A DNA stretch of 64,000 nucleotides from a bacterium HR11 (GTDB taxonomy: Bacteria > Acidobacteriota > HRBIN11). How positions within the stretch are numbered: the stretch's first letter is position 1; every line of letters starts with the position of its first letter. Shown piece by piece: positions 57,159 through 64,000 of the stretch. The notes beneath the pieces are model-generated. The model was not told the origin of the DNA. It saw only the letters and a program-made list of their open reading frames with translations, and made no database searches. The DNA lies in contig BEHN01000004.1 of NCBI GenBank assembly GCA_002898535.1, forward strand, positions 1-64,000, written 5' to 3'. The translations under genes were made by a program, and so were the position numbers.

Positions 57159-58906
57159 GCTTCTAAGGCCTGGACCCGAAGCAGGCTGGCGAACACGGAG
57201 TCTCGCCGAAGCAGTTCCTGGGGCGGACCCTCTTCGACGATCTGGCCATCCCACAGGACGATGACCCGGTCGACGGCCGGAAGCGTGTACAGGCGATGGG
57301 CGATCAGGAGGACCGTGCGTCCCCGGGTGACGGACTCGATGAGTTCGTAGAGGTCGCGCTCGGTCTGGGGGTCCAGGGCCGAGAGGGCTTCATCCAGGAT
57401 GAGGACCCGGGGGTCGGTGGCGATGCCCCGCAGGACGGCGATGGCTTGGCGTTCGCTTTGGGCCAGGTTGCTCCCCCGTTCGTGCAGGGTCTCGTGAAGC
57501 TTCTGGTGAAGGCCCCGGACGAGAGCGTTGTGTCGGAGCCGTTGGAACCACCGTTCCAGCTCGGCGCGAGCCGTCCCGTCACGGTAAAGCAGGATGTTCT
57601 GCAGGGCGGTGTCGGAGAATAGAAAGGGCTCCTGGAAGATCATGCGGATGGCCCGTCGAAGGTCTCGGGCATCGACTTCTTGAATCGACTGGTGGCCGAA
57701 TTCGATGGAACCCAGGGTCGGGTCGTAGAGTCGGAGTAGGAGGGCGGCCAGCGTCGTTTTTCCGGCGCCGGTCGGTCCGACGAGGGCGACCCGCTCGCCA
57801 GGACGGATGACGAGATTCACGTCTTTGAGGACCCAGGGCCCATCCGGTGTATACCGAAAGGTCACGTGACGGAAGGCGATGGGGGCCGGGCCGGTGACGT
57901 TCAGGGGCTGCCCCCGGTAGGCCGGGTCAGACAGAGTCTGATGGATTTCCTGGATGCGGGCCTCGGCCACAAAGGCTTGGAGGAAGGCGTTGTACTTGTC
58001 GCTCAGGTCGGCGAGGGGCTCGAAGAACCGCTGGACGTATTGAAAGAAGGCGACGAGCGTCCCCAGGGTCAGCCGACCTTCGTAGAAGAGCCAGCCGCCC
58101 AGTACGAGGACCAGGACCGACGTCAGGACCTCCAGAGCGCGGATCACGGGATAGTACCAGGCGTAGTGGAATACGGCCGATACATAGGCCTGCGTGTAAC
58201 CCTGATTGAGGGTCTGGAGCTCCCGGAAGGCCTGGGCCTCGGCTCGGTGAACCTGAAGGGTCGAGATGCCTCCGATGTGCTCCTGGAGGAAGCCGTTCAG
58301 CCGCGCCAGCCAGGTGCGAATGTCTTCCTGGGCCCGCTGAGCGTATCGCTGAAAGAGGAAGCTCACGCCGACGACCATCAGGGCCGTCGCCGTGACAGAC
58401 AGGGCCAGGACGGGGCTGATCCACCAGAGGAGGCCGAAGATGGCGACGCTGGTCCCGACGTCGGCGATGATGCTGAGGATGCCCTGACCCAGGATTTCCT
58501 GGAGGGCATCCACGTCGTTGGTCACGCGCGTGACCAACTTACCGGTCGGCTGGCGCTGGAAGAAGGCGATGGGCAGGGTCAGGAGGTGGCGGAACGTGTG
58601 GCACCGCAGGTCCCGCATCGCCCGGTAGGCCGTGACGTCGATGAAGTAGCCCTGGAGGTACTGAAGCAGGCCGATCAGGCCCAGGGTCAGAGCGTACACG
58701 CCGAGGAGCCAGACGCCGGCCGACCACCGGCCCGGGACGAAGTATCGGTCGATGGCCAGCTTGGTCCAGAGAGGAAGGGTCAATTCGAGACCGGCGAGGA
58801 GGCCCAGATAGACGAGGCCACCCAAGAATCGGTAGCGATAGGGCCGGACGTAGGGCCACACCCGTCGGAGGAATGCTCGAACCGACATGCCTGCCGTCGT
58901 CCTCAT
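57098..58906 (-). CDS. ABC exporter half, canonical Walker sites but degenerate signature
   Basis: 602 residues: six-helix type IV (exporter) transmembrane domain (about 15-320), then an ATPase domain. Walker A GPTGAGKTT (about 377), Q-loop IFQEPFLFSD, Walker B LILDEALSALD with catalytic Glu, switch His in LLIAHRLYTL. The signature is LAQSERQ instead of LSGGQ. With its partner (58903-60696), whose signature is intact but whose Walker B Glu and switch His are replaced, it makes a heterodimer with one active and one degenerate ATP site, as in TM287/288 or BmrCD. ATG 58906 overlaps the partner stop by four bases. The substrate is unknown. Confidence 0.9.
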   Translation of the reverse strand: MRTTAGMSVRAFLRRVWPYVRPYRYRFLGGLVYLGLLAGLELTLPLWTKLAIDRYFVPGRWSAGVWLLGVYALTLGLIGLLQYLQGYFIDVTAYRAMRDLRCHTFRHLLTLPIAFFQRQPTGKLVTRVTNDVDALQEILGQGILSIIADVGTSVAIFGLLWWISPVLALSVTATALMVVGVSFLFQRYAQRAQEDIRTWLARLNGFLQEHIGGISTLQVHRAEAQAFRELQTLNQGYTQAYVSAVFHYAWYYPVIRALEVLTSVLVLVLGGWLFYEGRLTLGTLVAFFQYVQRFFEPLADLSDKYNAFLQAFVAEARIQEIHQTLSDPAYRGQPLNVTGPAPIAFRHVTFRYTPDGPWVLKDVNLVIRPGERVALVGPTGAGKTTLAALLLRLYDPTLGSIEFGHQSIQEVDARDLRRAIRMIFQEPFLFSDTALQNILLYRDGTARAELERWFQRLRHNALVRGLHQKLHETLHERGSNLAQSERQAIAVLRGIATDPRVLILDEALSALDPQTERDLYELIESVTRGRTVLLIAHRLYTLPAVDRVIVLWDGQIVEEGPPQELLRRDSVFASLLRVQALEAYGSGRPAAPEDPPAASEDA

Positions 58907-60696
58907 CGGGTCCGCTCCTGGGCCGGGGGTCCGTCCGAACGTTGCTGGAGTCGGAGCCACGTACGGAACCACTCGGAGGTCTGCAAGACCTCCTGGGGCG
59001 GGCCGTAAGCCTGCCACTGGCCCTCGTGGAGGACGTACACGACGTCGCTGTCCAGGATCGGGCGGGGCCGCTGGGTGACCAGCAGGACGGTCGTCGAGCC
59101 GTCCAGGTGCCGGCGGAGGGCCTGCCAGATACGGGCCTCGGTCTCCAGGTCGACCTGCGAGAAGGGGTCGTCCAAGAGGAGGACCCGAGGCCGACGGAGC
59201 CAGGCCCGGGCGAGGGCCAAGCGCTGGCGCTGGCCGCCCGACAGGGTCACGCCCCGTTCCCCGATGAGGGTGTCCAGGCCGGCCGGGAGGGCCCGGACCT
59301 CATCGGCGAGGCCGACCCAGGCCAGGACCTCCCAGAGGGCTTCATCCGGCAGGGGTTCCGACCAACCCAGGAGCAGATTCTCCCGAATGGTCCGGGAGAA
59401 CAGGACCGGCTCTTGAAAGACTATCAGGACGGACCGTCGGAGGGCCTCGACGGGCCAGGCTTGGACCGGCCGGTCGTCCCACAGGACGTCCCCCTGGGTC
59501 GGGGGATACAGACCGGCGACGACCCGCAGGAGGGTCGACTTGCCGCTGGCCGAGGGACCCACGACGGCGACCCACGTCCCGGGCTCGACCGTCATGTCGA
59601 GGCCCCGCAAGACGGGCCGGTCGGGTCGATAGCCGAAGACCACTGCCCGGAGGGTCAACCGCCCCTGGAAGGTCGGCGCGACGACATTATTCATAGACTG
59701 GTTCAAATCTCTTAGAGTAATGGCTGACGGATTGTGAAAATCTCGGACCAGCCGTTGGATCCGCCGCCACGAGGCCCGACCCCGTTGCCACAGGCTGAGG
59801 ATCCAGCCGACCGAGATCAGCGGCCAGGCCAGCATCCCCAGATACGCCTGAAAGGCGACAAACGTGCCGATACTCATCCGACCCCGGGCGATCAGCCACC
59901 CCCCGTAGCCCAGCAGGACCAAGAAGGCCGTCCCCATCAGGACGGTGATGACCGGCCGCATCAGGTTCTGGACCTGGGCGAGCCGGGTCTGATCGTGGAC
60001 GTACTGGTCGGCGACGGCGTCGAAGCGTTCTGCCTGGAGGTCCTCCATGTCATAGGCCTTCACTTCCCGCATCCCGGCGATGATTTCCTGGGCCGTCGTC
60101 GAAAGCCGTCCGAAGGTGTCCTGGACTTTCTCGAAACGGACCTTGATCTGGTGTGAACCCCATACCATGATCAGCAGGATGCCGACGGCGGGGAGGAGCA
60201 TCGCCAGCGTGAGTCGGGGATGAGTCACGGCCATCCACGTGACGGCCCACACGATGGAGAAGGCCGACATGGCGGCATACATGAAGGCGGGTCCGATGGC
60301 CATCCGGAGGGCATTCAGGTCGTTCGTCAGGTGGGCCATCAGGTCGCCGGTGTAAAAGCGGTCGAAGAAGGCCGGGGGCTGGACCAGCAGGCGGGCCCAC
60401 AGGTCCTGGCGGATCTGATACTCCATATGGCGGGAGGCCGTCACGATCAGGAGGCGGGACAAGAAACGGCCGAGGCCTTGCAAGAGCATGAGGCCCAGCA
60501 CGGCCCAGGCCACGTGGAGGACCGTCGTCAGGGGGGCCCGCTGGGTCAGTCGGTCGACGCCTTCCCGTAAGAGAAGTGGGATCTGCATCTGCAGGACGAC
60601 CGACGCCAGGAGGGCGCCGAAGCCGATCGAGAGGCGGAGCCACTGAGACCGAACGTAATGCCACAGTGCGAGGGTCGTCAAAGTTGCGTCTCCCAT
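58903..60696 (-). CDS. ABC exporter half, intact signature but degenerate catalytic Glu and His
   Basis: 597 residues. Six-helix exporter domain (about 15-320) with WARLLVQPPAFFDRFYTGDLMAHLTNDLNALRMAIG, typical of the coupling region. ATPase domain: Walker A GPSASGKSTLL (about 380), Q-loop VFQEPVLFSRT, signature TLSGGQRQRLALARA, Walker B VLLLDDPFSQVD with Asp in the catalytic Glu position, and Gln in place of the switch His (LVTQRPRP). So its own ATP site is degenerate, complementing the partner encoded next. First gene of the two-gene minus-strand unit; the spacer before it holds 7-bp repeats. Confidence 0.9.
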   Translation of the reverse strand: MGDATLTTLALWHYVRSQWLRLSIGFGALLASVVLQMQIPLLLREGVDRLTQRAPLTTVLHVAWAVLGLMLLQGLGRFLSRLLIVTASRHMEYQIRQDLWARLLVQPPAFFDRFYTGDLMAHLTNDLNALRMAIGPAFMYAAMSAFSIVWAVTWMAVTHPRLTLAMLLPAVGILLIMVWGSHQIKVRFEKVQDTFGRLSTTAQEIIAGMREVKAYDMEDLQAERFDAVADQYVHDQTRLAQVQNLMRPVITVLMGTAFLVLLGYGGWLIARGRMSIGTFVAFQAYLGMLAWPLISVGWILSLWQRGRASWRRIQRLVRDFHNPSAITLRDLNQSMNNVVAPTFQGRLTLRAVVFGYRPDRPVLRGLDMTVEPGTWVAVVGPSASGKSTLLRVVAGLYPPTQGDVLWDDRPVQAWPVEALRRSVLIVFQEPVLFSRTIRENLLLGWSEPLPDEALWEVLAWVGLADEVRALPAGLDTLIGERGVTLSGGQRQRLALARAWLRRPRVLLLDDPFSQVDLETEARIWQALRRHLDGSTTVLLVTQRPRPILDSDVVYVLHEGQWQAYGPPQEVLQTSEWFRTWLRLQQRSDGPPAQERTR

Positions 60697-60715
60697 CCAC
60701 GGGATACCTGTTCAA

Positions 60716-60990
60716 GATACGGGATGCAGGATGCAGGATACAAGATCAGAGTCGTTCGGTTCGTGAGAATGGCGTCGGAACAATCTTTCCCAACGCCCGG
60801 GAAGCACGATTTTTTCAAAGTGACGGAGTGACGAGCGACGGTCTTGGGCCGGTCGGGGGTTCGGGAATTCGGGAGTTCGGCAGGTTGGGCCGGTCGACCA
60901 TTTTTATCCAAGCCCTGCTCGTTAGAGCGGGGTCCGGAGCTATCCGGCCGTTCGGGAGTTCGGGAACTCGGGCATCGGGGGGCCGGCCGG
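60716..60990. repeat. Compound repeat spacer before the membrane glycosyltransferase gene
   Basis: In order: 7-bp tract (GATACGGGATGCAGGATGCA, about 60716-60745); partial copy of the TTAA element (60747-60820, matching the left half of 49022-49288); a GTGACGGAGTGACGA 7-bp tract (about 60824-60838); 8-bp tract (GGGTTCGGGAATTCGGGAGT, about 60855-60880); palindrome CCCTGCTCGTTAGAGCGGGG (60913-60932) with flank TTTTTATCCAAG; and another TTCGGGAGTTCGGGAACTCG tract. No gene is seen in 60697-61218. Confidence 0.75.
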
Positions 60991-61128
60991 GGCGGGGATG
61001 AGGCCTGGAGGCCGGCGCCGGCGGTCGGCGACAGGAGCGGCGAAGAGTCAGGAAAACTTCAGGGAGACGTGGGGACTTGAAACGATACATGTCCCCTTGC
61101 CTTCTATGTAGGCCGTCGAACGGCTTTC

Positions 61129-61195
61129 CCGAACTGCCGAATTGCCGAACTCCCGAATTCCCGAATGGCCGAATTCCCGGACCGCCGGACCGTCG
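61129..61195. repeat. 8-bp periodic tract
   Basis: Units such as CGAACTGC, CGAATTGC, CGAACTCC, CGAATTCC, CGAATGGC and CGGACCGC follow each other for about 65 bases. The tract is the reverse complement in character of the one at 60855-60880. An ATG inside it (61165) is not taken as a real start. Confidence 0.75.
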
Positions 61196-61218
61196 AATTC
61201 CGGATTGAGGTTCAGTCC

Positions 61219-63003
61219 GTGACGTACGTGCAAGCCGTACGTATCCTCTGGCTCGCCGGTCTGGTCGGGGGGCTGGCCTGTATCGGGGCTCCGTTCCTTT
61301 CACTCCGCCTGCAGAGCTTCCAGGGCGACGAAGCGACCTACTACATGATCGCCCAGAGTCTGGCCTTAGACGGCGACCTGCGGTATACCCGGGCGGACCT
61401 GTACCGGGTGTACCGAGACTTTCCCGATGGGCCCCAGGGCCTGTTCCTGCGAACCGGTCGAGACGGCGACCTCTTTTATGCCAAGTCGTTCATCTATCCC
61501 CTGTGGGTCGCGCCCTTTTTCCGCCTTTTGGGGGTGAACAGTTTCGTCTTCGTGAACGTAGTATTGTTGTGGGTCGTCTGGATCCTGGGATTTCGATGGG
61601 GACATGCCTTGGGGTGGCCTCCCGGGCGGGCCCTCCTGTGGGCCTTGGCCTTTATCGGCCTCTCGGTCGTCCCGGCGTACGCCGTGTGGCTGACCCCGGA
61701 GGTATTCAACTTTGCGACCGTCTTCATCGCCTTGTTCTTCCTTTGGTATCCAGACCTTCGGTCGGCCGACGGGCCGTCCCGGTGGTGGGACCTGGTCGGT
61801 GCGGTCGTCGCCGGGATGGGGACGTTTTCAAAGCCCGTCATCGGCGTCCTCTTCATCGTCGCCACGGGGACCTTGCTCGTACGTCGTCAGTGGGGCCGTT
61901 GGATTCGGTGGGTCGTCGGGGGCGGCCTGGTCGCTCTGGCTCTGTTTAGTCTGTACTGGTGGAACGTCGGGGACTGGAATTACATGGGCGGACTTCGGAA
62001 GACGTTCTATGGATATTTTCCCCTGGAGACCCCGTCATTGACCTTCGAGCGGGTCGGCATCTACCACTCGGCCGACATCACGTATGAGCAGGAGCACTAC
62101 ATTGACGTCCGGACGGTCGTTCAGGACGTCTTCTACTACTTCATGGGTCGCTATGCGGGCGTCGCATGGTACTTCACGCCGGCTCTGGTCGGTCTGGGGA
62201 TGGCTCTGCGGCGGCCGCAAGCTCGCTCGATTTGGCTCTTGATAGGATTTGGCCTGATGGTCGCGGCCTTTATCGTGTCCCAGCCTCACAACTACCTCGG
62301 CGGGGGTGGGACGATCGCCAATCGGTACTTTCTGTGCGTATATCCCTGGACGTTCTTCATGGTGACGGCGCCGCCGCGGGGTCGGACGCTGGGCCTCACG
62401 GCGGCCGTGGCGGCCGTCTTCAGCCTGCCGATCGTCACGGCACCCTTCTTGACGGCCCGGTCCCCGTGGCGGTATGCGACCGGCCCGGTCCATGCGTGGC
62501 TTCCCTTGGAGTACACCCAGCTGGAGAATCTACCCTCGAACACGTATCCTCATGGATTCAACGTGCCGTTTCCGGACCCGGGCCGGCCGGACTACTTTGC
62601 GTTTTTCCTGAACGATGCCTTCTATCCCCGGGAGGGTCCGGGGTTCTGGGTCCGGGGGGGCCACACGCTCCGGATGGTCCTCAAGCGGCATCAGCCCCTG
62701 GCGGGCGTCCGGATTCACCTACAGAACGGACCCGTCCCGGACCACCGGGTCCGGGTCCGATTCGGGTCGGCCTGGTTCCGGCTTCGTCTGCACAGCCGGG
62801 AGCATCGGACGATCGAGCTCGCAACCCCGCGGGGCTATCGTGTACGAAACGTCTGGATGTGGCCCGTGGAGATATCGGCCGCGTCCGGCTTCGTCCCGGC
62901 TTTTGAAGAGCCTGGCAACCGGGACCGGCGGTACCTGGGCGTATTTGTCGTCATCGAGCCGTGGACGCCGGCGTCGGCCGGGTCTGGGGGAGGGTCGCCA
63001 TGA
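61219..63003 (+). CDS. Integral membrane glycosyltransferase-like protein (GT-C type)
   Basis: 594 residues from GTG 61219, with GAGG about 9 bases upstream. About ten hydrophobic segments, after an N-terminal helix (VRILWLAGLVGGLACIGAPF) and an extracytoplasmic loop with FQGDEATYYMIAQSLALDGDL, where the acidic pair fits GT-C enzymes that use lipid-linked sugars. A soluble C-terminal domain (about 450-590) is beta-rich. The frame is open to 61165 but those residues come from repeat DNA. The stop overlaps the mlaE start (ATGA), so it may be co-transcribed with the Mla genes, though a functional link is unproven. Confidence 0.7.
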   Translation: MTYVQAVRILWLAGLVGGLACIGAPFLSLRLQSFQGDEATYYMIAQSLALDGDLRYTRADLYRVYRDFPDGPQGLFLRTGRDGDLFYAKSFIYPLWVAPFFRLLGVNSFVFVNVVLLWVVWILGFRWGHALGWPPGRALLWALAFIGLSVVPAYAVWLTPEVFNFATVFIALFFLWYPDLRSADGPSRWWDLVGAVVAGMGTFSKPVIGVLFIVATGTLLVRRQWGRWIRWVVGGGLVALALFSLYWWNVGDWNYMGGLRKTFYGYFPLETPSLTFERVGIYHSADITYEQEHYIDVRTVVQDVFYYFMGRYAGVAWYFTPALVGLGMALRRPQARSIWLLIGFGLMVAAFIVSQPHNYLGGGGTIANRYFLCVYPWTFFMVTAPPRGRTLGLTAAVAAVFSLPIVTAPFLTARSPWRYATGPVHAWLPLEYTQLENLPSNTYPHGFNVPFPDPGRPDYFAFFLNDAFYPREGPGFWVRGGHTLRMVLKRHQPLAGVRIHLQNGPVPDHRVRVRFGSAWFRLRLHSREHRTIELATPRGYRVRNVWMWPVEISAASGFVPAFEEPGNRDRRYLGVFVVIEPWTPASAGSGGGSP

Positions 63004-63794
63004 CGGTCGCCGTCTGGGCCGCCGACCGGGTCAAGCGGTGGCTGTACCACGTACAATCCTTTACCCAGTTTGTCCTCCATGTCCTCTGGTGCACGGCCAC
63101 GCCGCCCATCTATGTGAAGGACGGTCTGTACTACATGTACACGCTGGGGATCGGCTCGCTTCCGGTCATCCTGCTGACGGGGCTCTTTACGGGGATGGTC
63201 CTGTCGCTTCAGAGCGGCTACACGCTGGCCCAGTTTGGCGGCAAGTACTACCTGGCCCGCATCGTCTCTCTCTCGATGGTCCGAGAGCTGGGGCCTGTCC
63301 TGACGGCCTTGATGCTGGCCGGGCGGGTCGGGGCCGGAATCGCCTCGGAGTTGGGGGCGATGGCCGTGACCGAGCAGGTCAGCGCCCTGCGGGCGATGGG
63401 GGTCGACCCCGTCCGGAAGCTGGTCGTCCCCCGGTGGCTGGCCCTCCTGGGGATGGCCCCGACGCTGACGATCCTGTCGGCCTGGGTCGGCCTGTGGGGC
63501 GGGGCGATGGTCGCCGACATCAAGTACCAAGTCCGGCCGTCTTACTATTGGGCGACGGCCGCCTGGGTCTTATTCACCGACGACGTCATCCTGGGGTTCC
63601 TGAAGCCCTTTCTCTTTGGGACGCTAATCGCCTGGATCGGCTGTTACCAGGGCCTTACGACGGAGGGCGGCTCCCAGGGCGTCGGTCGCTCGACGACCTC
63701 GACGGTCGTCGTCACGTCCATCGCCATCTTGGTCGCCGACTACTTCTTCAACGAGGTTTTTATCACGATCATCATGATGACGGGTCACTTTTGA
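63000..63794 (+). CDS. mlaE: MlaE-like lipid ABC transporter permease
   Basis: 264 residues. The Mla system moves phospholipids between membranes. Landmarks: GIGSLPVILLTGLFTGMVLSLQSGYTLAQFGG, SMVRELGPVLTALMLAGRVGAGIASELGAMAVTEQVSALRAMGVDP (the strongly conserved core of MlaE) and CYQGLTTEGGSQGVGRSTTSTVV. Five to six helices. ATG 63000 overlaps the upstream stop. It is followed 10 bases later by the MlaF-like ATPase gene, as in known mla operons. Confidence 0.93.
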   Translation: MTVAVWAADRVKRWLYHVQSFTQFVLHVLWCTATPPIYVKDGLYYMYTLGIGSLPVILLTGLFTGMVLSLQSGYTLAQFGGKYYLARIVSLSMVRELGPVLTALMLAGRVGAGIASELGAMAVTEQVSALRAMGVDPVRKLVVPRWLALLGMAPTLTILSAWVGLWGGAMVADIKYQVRPSYYWATAAWVLFTDDVILGFLKPFLFGTLIAWIGCYQGLTTEGGSQGVGRSTTSTVVVTSIAILVADYFFNEVFITIIMMTGHF

Positions 63795-63804
63795 GGATTG
63801 TGGG

Positions 63805-64000
63805 ATGCGGTGGCCGGGGACGTGGCTGTCGAATCATGCCCGGGAGATTCACGAGCGGTTCCGACATTGTTATGAGGCGGCCGAATGTCCGGCCCTGCGG
63901 TTTGACGGGGTCGACTTTTGGGTCGACCCCGGGGAGCCGATCTTACAGGACATCTCGTTTGAAGTCTGGCCTCGGAAGACACTGATCATCCTGGGGGCCA
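63805..64000 (+). CDS. mlaF: MlaF-like ABC ATPase, 5' part only
   Basis: The window ends after 65 codons. Translation from ATG 63805 gives an unusual leader (MRWPGTWLSNHAREIHERFR), then LRFDGVDFWVDPGEPILQDISFEVWPRKTLIILGA, the start of an ABC ATPase just before Walker A. The leader of about 30 residues before the ATPase fold is longer than usual for MlaF; a later start is possible. The call rests on its place directly after mlaE. Confidence 0.75.
   Translation, partial: MRWPGTWLSNHAREIHERFRHCYEAAECPALRFDGVDFWVDPGEPILQDISFEVWPRKTLIILGA

Noticed and set aside
61165-61218. ATG 61165 as start of the membrane glycosyltransferase-like gene
   Set aside because: It lies in the 8-bp periodic tract; GTG 61219 has a GAGG site and begins just before the first membrane helix.

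Overview
This is a GC-rich bacterial chromosome segment from a diderm (Gram-negative-type) organism. The evidence is a TonB-dependent receptor, a tripartite RND pump with a TolC-like channel, an MlaE/MlaF lipid transporter, outer-membrane barrel proteins, type IV pilins and a MurE carrying the DNPR motif of diaminopimelate-adding enzymes. Arg codons are mostly CGN and GTG/TTG starts occur. I cannot name the taxon. A deep-branching diderm such as an acidobacterium-like lineage would fit, but that is a guess. I saw no rRNA, tRNA or CRISPR array.

Layout. 0.2-4.3 kb: four minor pilin genes (GspH/FimT-, PilV-, PilW- and PilX-like). 4.5-6.7 kb: TonB-dependent receptor. 6.7-9.1 kb: a PflX-type radical SAM gene interrupted by an intein with a LAGLIDADG endonuclease, placed exactly at the third cysteine of the CxxxCxxC cluster motif. 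9.1-9.8 kb: nested wreckage of mobile elements. 10.0-15.7 kb: a small secreted protein, a 1375-residue fusion (RelE-like domain, SF1 helicase, TPR-like solenoid) and an SH3/beta-barrel protein. 16.1-22.7 kb: glutamine synthetase, then a CusCBA-like efflux operon. 22.9-30.4 kb: an orphan FecE-like ATPase, a small regulator/membrane-protein operon with a clear promoter-operator, and a MacA/MacB-like ABC system. 30.4-50.9 kb, minus strand: the complete division and cell-wall cluster mraZ-rsmH-ftsL-ftsI-murE-murF-mraY-murD-ftsW-murG-murC-murB-ftsQ-ftsA-ftsZ-ddl followed by rsmI. It is read from a consensus sigma70-type promoter with MraZ-type operator repeats. 51.3-57.2 kb, plus strand: hisZ-hisG-hisC-hisB-hisH-hisA-hisF-hisIE; hisZ appears frameshifted and hisD is absent. 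57.1-60.7 kb: a heterodimeric ABC exporter with one degenerate ATP site. 61.2-64.0 kb: a membrane glycosyltransferase-like protein and the start of an Mla operon.

Genes are tightly packed with many 4-70 base overlaps, but the remaining spacers are full of dispersed repeats: (1) an approximately 267-bp inverted-repeat element with TTAA ends, in six full or partial copies; (2) a 20-bp GC-rich palindrome with conserved flanks, in six copies; (3) an element built on GACCATAGACC inverted repeats, in two copies; (4) degenerate 7- and 8-bp periodic tracts. Several lie inside the cell-wall operon. One supplies the stop codon of rsmH, and others create spurious N-terminal extensions of real genes.

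The most unusual items are the intein at an iron-sulfur ligand, the RelE/helicase/TPR fusion, the nested mini-elements at 9.1-9.8 kb and the repeat-filled spacers.
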